From assembly GCA_015231715.1 (NCBI GenBank), contig JADGBB010000032.1, positions 1 through 14,121 on the forward strand: a stretch of DNA of 14,121 bases, read 5' to 3'. Positions 8,378-14,121 of the stretch are shown in pieces; position 1 is the first letter of the stretch, and the number at the start of each line of letters is the position of its first letter. Below the pieces are notes generated by a model. It did not search any database, was not told the DNA's origin, and saw only the letters and a list, made by a program, of their open reading frames with translations. Both the position numbers and the translations under genes were made by a program. The DNA is from Candidatus Omnitrophota bacterium. GTDB lineage: Bacteria; Omnitrophota; Koll11; Tantalellales; Tantalellaceae.

Positions 8378-9232
8378 TTATTTGCAAACCTGACGGTAAG
8401 AAGATGCGGCTTTATACGAACTTCTGACTAAAGGCTCAGCCATAACTGCCTTAAAGCCCATTTCGAAAGCTATAATTTGGATTTCTTTGAATTCTTCCGG
8501 AGTATAATATTTAGCTACAGGCCAATGTTCTTTGGAAGGACTTAAATATTGCCCAACATATAAAATATCAATATTTATTTGTTTGAGATCGTCAAAAGTT
8601 TCTATGATCTCCTTGATTGTTTCCCCTAGTCCTATAATAATTGATGATTTTGTTATCATTTTTGGATCGATCTCTTTTATAGTTTTTAAAACGTATAGAG
8701 ATGTTTCATAAGAAGACTGTTTTCTTATTTTGGGATATAAAGATCTAGGCATCTCTATATTATGTGCAATAACATCAGGACGGACAGAAACTATTTTTTC
8801 TATAAAATTTTTATTTCCCGCAAGATCCGGAATTAATAATTCTACTAGAATATTAGTATCTTGTTTTTTTATTTCATCAACCACAGCCGCTAAGTGCCCT
8901 GCCCCTTTATCAATGAGATCATCCCTTGTAACTGACGTAACAACAACATATTCCAAGTTCATCTCTATAACAGCCGCTGCGACTCTCGCTGGTTCAGAAA
9001 CGTCAACTGCAAGCGGCGTTTTACTTTCAACATTACAAAAAAGACAATTCCGTGAACAATGAGACCCAAGCACCATAAAAGTAGCATGCCCCGTATTCCA
9101 GCATTCCCCTTTATTGGGACACAAAGCATGATGACAAACAGTAGCCACATTATTCTTTTTTAAAATATCAATTATTTTATCGGACTCAGAAGGTATAGGA
9201 AGTCGTAATTTGATCCACTCAGGATGCTTCAT
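8378..9232 (-). CDS. lipA: Lipoyl synthase
   Basis: 284 residues, the usual length. This radical SAM enzyme inserts two sulfurs into protein-bound octanoyl groups to make lipoyl cofactors. The auxiliary cluster cysteines 33, 38 and 44 (C-x4-C-x5-C) and the radical SAM cysteines 59, 63 and 66 (CSRNCLFC) are all present. So is the C-terminal RSSY motif (270-273), which supplies the serine ligand to the auxiliary cluster. VTSVTRDDL, AHNIEMP and GLGET are further family blocks. The start is the ATG at 9230-9232, giving a normal N-terminus although no Shine-Dalgarno site is seen. No octanoyltransferase (lipB/lipM) or H-protein gene is in the window. The likely client is the glycine cleavage H-protein, but that is inferred from the presence of PFOR rather than pyruvate dehydrogenase and from the nearby gcvT. 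Confidence 0.95.
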   Translation of the reverse strand: MKHPEWIKLRLPIPSESDKIIDILKKNNVATVCHHALCPNKGECWNTGHATFMVLGSHCSRNCLFCNVESKTPLAVDVSEPARVAAAVIEMNLEYVVVTSVTRDDLIDKGAGHLAAVVDEIKKQDTNILVELLIPDLAGNKNFIEKIVSVRPDVIAHNIEMPRSLYPKIRKQSSYETSLYVLKTIKEIDPKMITKSSIIIGLGETIKEIIETFDDLKQINIDILYVGQYLSPSKEHWPVAKYYTPEEFKEIQIIAFEMGFKAVMAEPLVRSSYKAASSYRQVCK

Positions 9233-12200
9233 GATTTTTTAGATTAGATAGGGACAGGTCCCAATTCAAATTGGGACCTGTCCCTATCTTTTTACTAATT
9301 ACTTTTTATCCATGTTACGGTCAGCTAAATATTTGTAAAGACCGTATTGTGCGTCTACTTGTTTTTGTGCTTTGTCCAGCAATTGTCCGGCTCTTTCCGG
9401 ATTTGATCTTTTCAAAACATTGTATCTATTTTCACCGTAAATATATTCGTCCAATTTAATGCTGGGAGCTTTGCTATCCAGTGTAAACGGATTTTTTTCC
9501 TGCATGGCCAGCTCAGGATTATACCTGAACAAAGGCCAATGTCCTGAATTTACGGCTTTTTTCTGTTCGTCCAGACCTTTTGTCATGTTGATACCGTGAG
9601 CTATACAATGTGAGTAAGCTATTATCAACGAAGGCCCGTCATATGCTTCAGCTTCTTTAAAAGCCTTCAGCGTCTGCACAGGATCTGAACCCAAAGCAAC
9701 TTTAGCTACATAAATATAGCCGTAGCTCATAGATATCATACCCAGATCTTTCTTGCCTATAGGTTTCCCGCTAGCTGCAAATTTTGCTACCGCTCCCATA
9801 GGTGTTGATTTTGAAGCCTGTCCGCCGGTATTTGAATAAACTTCGGTATCCAGTACAAGGATATTGATGTTCCTCCCTTGAGCTAATACATGGTCCAACC
9901 CTCCGTAACCTATATCATATGCCCAACCGTCTCCGCCGACTGCCCAAATAGATCTTTTGATAAAATATTCACAAACGGACAACAATTCCTTGCAATCTTC
10001 ACAATCGCATCCGGCAAGCAGTTTTTTCAGTTCATCTACGTTAGTTCTTTGTTTTTCTATTCCTACCTGATTTGATTGATCTTGACCTTTAATAGCATTC
10101 AAAAGATTCTTTATGTTCTCTCCGCATTTACCGGCAAGTATTCTGTCTGCCAGTTCTTTTGCGTATTCTGTATATTTGTCAGCTGTTAACCTCATTCCAT
10201 AAGCAACTTCCGCATTATCTTCAAACAATGAGTTATTCCATGCAGGACCTCTTCCATCGGCTCTTTTCGCATAAGGTGTTGTGGGAAGATTTCCTCCATA
10301 AATTGAAGAACAACCTGTCGCGTTAGCAATAACGGCTCTATCACCAAACAGCTGAGTCAACAATTTAACATAAGCAGTTTCTCCGCAACCCGCGCAAGCT
10401 CCCGAGTACTCAAACAAAGGTCTGACATACTGGCTGCCTTTCATGGTGTTCCTATCAAATAATGCCGGGTCTGTTTCTGGGAGGTTTAAGAAAAACTTAT
10501 AATTTTCTCTTTCTGTTTCTCTTAATACTTCCTGCGGCATCATCTTTATTGCTTCTTTCGCTTTCATAGGACAATTTTCAACACAAGTCGCACAGCCCGT
10601 ACAATCCTCAGGCGCTGTTTGAAGAGTGTAAACATAACCTTCAAGCCCTTTAGGAGGTTTAGGCGCACAATGTTTAAAAGTTGCCGGAGCATTTTTTACA
10701 AGTTCTTCTTTGTATAGTTTCGGCCTTATTGCGGCATGAGGACATACCAAAGAACATTTACCGCATTGTATACATGTCTCTTCGTTCCATACTGGTATAG
10801 TAACAGCGATATTTCTTTTTTCATATTGTGTTGTAGCTGTCGGCCAAGTACCGTCATTAGGCATTTCTGAAACTTTAACCGTTTCGCCTTCCCCCTTGAT
10901 TATTTTAGCCGTAGTATTTTTTACAAATTCCGGCGCGTCGTTAGGTACAACTTCATTAACTTCAACACAACCTGTTATGTTTCCCGGAATTTTAACTTCC
11001 TTAATATTCTCAATAGCTTTATCCACCCCGGCGATATTCATGGCAACAACTTTTTCACCTTTATCACCATAAGTTTTTTTGATGGCTTCTTTAATAGAAT
11101 CTATCGCTAACTTCTCGTCAATTACTTTCGAGATCGCGAAGAAAGCCGTCTGCATGATAACATTTATCCTTGAACCCAGCCCGATCTTTTCAGCAAGATC
11201 TGTAGCTTCGATAACATAGAACTTTAATTTTTTGTCTATAATTTGTTTCTGAACTTTACAGGGCAGCGTTTCCCATACTTTGTCCGCTCCGTGCAGAGAA
11301 TTAAGAAGGAATATCCCTCCTTCCTGTAAATTTTTCAGCATATCATATTTTTCTAAAAAAGACGGGTTATGACAAGCCAGAAAATTTGACTTTGTTATAA
11401 GGTAAGGGCTTCTGATAACATCCGAACCGAAACGCAGATGTGATACAGTTATAGCTCCCGCTTTTTTAGAGTCATAAACAAAATATCCTTGAGAATATTT
11501 ATTTGTTTTAGAAGCTATAATTTTAATTGAATTTTTATTGGCTCCTACAGTACCGTCTGAACCTAAACCATAGAACATAGCTCTGTATGTAGTATCTTTT
11601 TCAACGCTGAAAGACGGGTCAAATTTCAAACTTGTACCCATTATGTCATCATCGATTCCGACCGTAAAATGATTTTTTACTTCTTTAGCACTAAGGTTAT
11701 CAAAAACACTCTTTACCATAGCAGGAGTGAATTCTGCTGATCCTAAACCGTATCTGCCGCCTACTATTACAGGATACTGTGCAAAATTAACCTGTTTGTT
11801 CTGCATCGCTTCGCCTATAGCAGTTCTCACATCTTCGTACATCGGCTCACCAAGAGAACCCGGTTCTTTAGTTCTGTCTAAGACAGCAATAGCTTTAACT
11901 GTTTTAGGCAGAGCTTTTACAAAACTCGCAACATCGAAAGGTCTGAAAAGCCTTACCTTGATAACTCCTAATTTTTCGCCTTTTTTGTTGAGATATTCTA
12001 CTGTTTCATGTACAGCTTCCGCGCCGCAACCCATCATTACTATAACTTTATCCGCATCAGGAGCTCCTACATAATCAAACAAATGATACTGTCTTCCTGT
12101 CATAGCCGCAAATTTATCCATAGCAGCCTGAACTATCGCAGGAGCCTTGGCATAATACTCGTTCACTGACTCTCTTCCTTGAAAATAAACATCCGGGTTC

Positions 12201-14121
12201 TGTGAAGTTCCTCTTAATACAGGTCTTTCAGGCGACATGCCTCTTTTTCTATGTTCGCGGATGAATTTTGGATCCAACATTTGTTTCATTTGGTCAAAAG
12301 TAAGTTCGTCAATTTTTTGTATTTCATGAGAAACTCTGAAACCTTCAAAGTAATGTAAAAAAGGAACTCTTGATTCAAGGGTCGCGGCCTGCGAAATTAA
12401 TGCAAAATCCATAGCTTCCTGAACACTTCCGGAAGACAGAAAACCCCATCCTGTTGCTCTGGCGGCCATTACATCTGAGTGATCGCCGAATATTGACAAC
12501 CCTTGGCAGGCGATAGATCTAGCTGCTATATGAAAAACAGTAGAGGTAAGCTCACCTGCGATCTTGTACATATTAGGTATCATGAGCAAAAGTCCCTGTG
12601 AAGCAGTAAATGTAGTTGTTAATGCGCCTGTAGTCAAAGCGCCATGAACCGCTCCTGCCGCGCCTGCTTCAGACTGCATCTCTACAACTGATGGAACCGT
12701 TCCCCATATATTTTTTTCACCTCTTGCTGATTTTTCGTCAGATATTTCTCCCATACCTGATGACGGCGTTATTGGATATATAGCTATTACTTCGTTAGTC
12801 GCGTGAGCGACATGTGAGACGGCACTGTTTCCGTCATGTGGCACCATTTTTCCCATTAGATCCCTCCTGGATATTTATTTTTTTCTCGTAGCAAAAAAGA
12901 ATATAGGGGCGGTATGTAAACCGCCCCTACACTAATAGATCACACCTTTCAAATTCAATTAATTAAGCTTTTTTATCTTCGAGCGACATGTACAATGACA
13001 TGAACACTATCATCATTACTACCGGTATGTATGATTGCACAGCTGCATTAACTATAGTAAGAACAACTCTGCCTAAAACATCTCCTAGTGGTATTGTTAT
13101 CAATCCCGCTAAGAACCCTACAATAGCCGAAATTACTAGGCTAATGACAAGCATCACAATAAAAACAGATAAAGTCTTAACAAAATTTTCTTTAGCTACC
13201 ACCATGCCTTTTTTCAATGAAGCAACTGATCCAGCATCATCAGTTATGATAGCATATACAGGAAATATTAGAACTGTTATAAGGCCGACAGAAACTATTG
13301 TCACAAGTATCGCCACCAAACTTCTAACTACTACATTATCTCCCAACAAAAGCAACCCTGAGCTTAAAAGCGCCAAAACCAAAACTACACCTATTGCTAC
13401 AAGAATGTACAATGCAAGTAACCCGAGTATTCTCAAATAAAATTTCTTTCCATATCCAACAAATGAACCTATATCAGAACTGCCTGTCTTTAAATGATCT
13501 TTTACCATTCCCAATGCCCCGCCTTGCAAAAAAATAAAACCCAGAAAAAACAGTATGCTCACAATAACTGACGCGCTTACAATAGCCGGGTTAGCTGTAT
13601 TAGCAGGATCTGTCAGAGGAAGACTCAGTATCCCTACAATAGCGTTAAAAATGAAAAATATCACCACGATATTAAGCAACTTAGACGCCGAACCAAAACC
13701 TTTTTTTACGATGTCAATAATCCCCATACGACCTCCTTAAATGAATAATAGGTTAAAATCTTTATTAATAACAGTATAACGATAATAGTTTTGTAGTCAA
13801 GAATATTCGTTGCTTGTTGCGTGTTTTCTGTTTTTTTATACGCTGGTGCGGTCTTCAAAAGCTCGTTCTAAGGTCTGTGCATCAGCGAACTCCAATATAG
13901 CTCCGGCCGGCACTCCCCTGGCAAGCCGTGTTACCTTAGATTTATATTTTCCAAGCAGTTCCTTAAGATATAATGCCGTTGTTTCACCTTCTGTAGTGAA
14001 ATCTGTTGCAACAATGATCTCGGATATATTCCCGGTTTTTACTCTTTCAATTAATTCCCTAACTTTCAAGTCTTCAGGCCCTATGCCGTCTAGCGGCGAT
14101 ATTTGTCCTAAAAGTACGTGG

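Overview
The window is AT-rich bacterial DNA with short intergenic gaps and no tRNA, rRNA, CRISPR or intact insertion sequence. It carries an oxygen-sensitive pyruvate:ferredoxin oxidoreductase, a GH65 sugar phosphorylase, and a very long multi-domain radical SAM/HExxH protein. Dispersed palindromic repeats also lie between its genes. Together these suggest an anaerobic, fermentative, uncultivated-type bacterium. The long fused protein resembles those I associate with Omnitrophota (formerly OP3), but that assignment is an inference from gene content and could be wrong.

Layout, left to right. (1) On the plus strand, a very long gene enters from outside the window and ends at 3589. It combines a winged-helix-like stretch, a radical SAM domain (C-x3-C-x2-C) and a zincin-type HEYMH motif. 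(2) Also on the plus strand, a promoter and a structured leader precede a small exported protein (3777-4139) with a twice-repeated motif. (3) Everything after that is on the minus strand. A second small exported protein (4152-4628) converges on the first. (4) At about 4984-4995 the first two thirds of a glycine-cleavage T-protein gene (gcvT) are joined, out of frame, to the last third of a nitroreductase gene. This is either a real deletion scar or an assembly join. (5) A GH65 phosphorylase (5835-8171), a three-copy repeat cluster, lipoyl synthase lipA (8378-9232), a long perfect palindrome, and the PFOR gene nifJ (9299-12856) follow. (6) A six-helix membrane protein (12963-13727) has its own promoter and terminator. 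The 3' part of recR runs off the right edge.

How the genes fit together. PFOR turns pyruvate into acetyl-CoA with reduction of ferredoxin, and the GH65 enzyme would feed phosphorolysed disaccharide into glycolysis. Lipoyl synthase would serve the glycine cleavage H-protein if the cell uses PFOR in place of pyruvate dehydrogenase, yet the only T-protein gene visible here is broken. The most novel-looking part is the left end, where a radical SAM/protease fusion lies beside a small exported repeat-containing protein. Any functional link between those two is speculative.

Good sigma70-like promoters are visible before both small exported proteins, before gcvT (placed so that the message would be leaderless) and before the membrane protein. 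No gene-free stretch exceeds about 210 bases.
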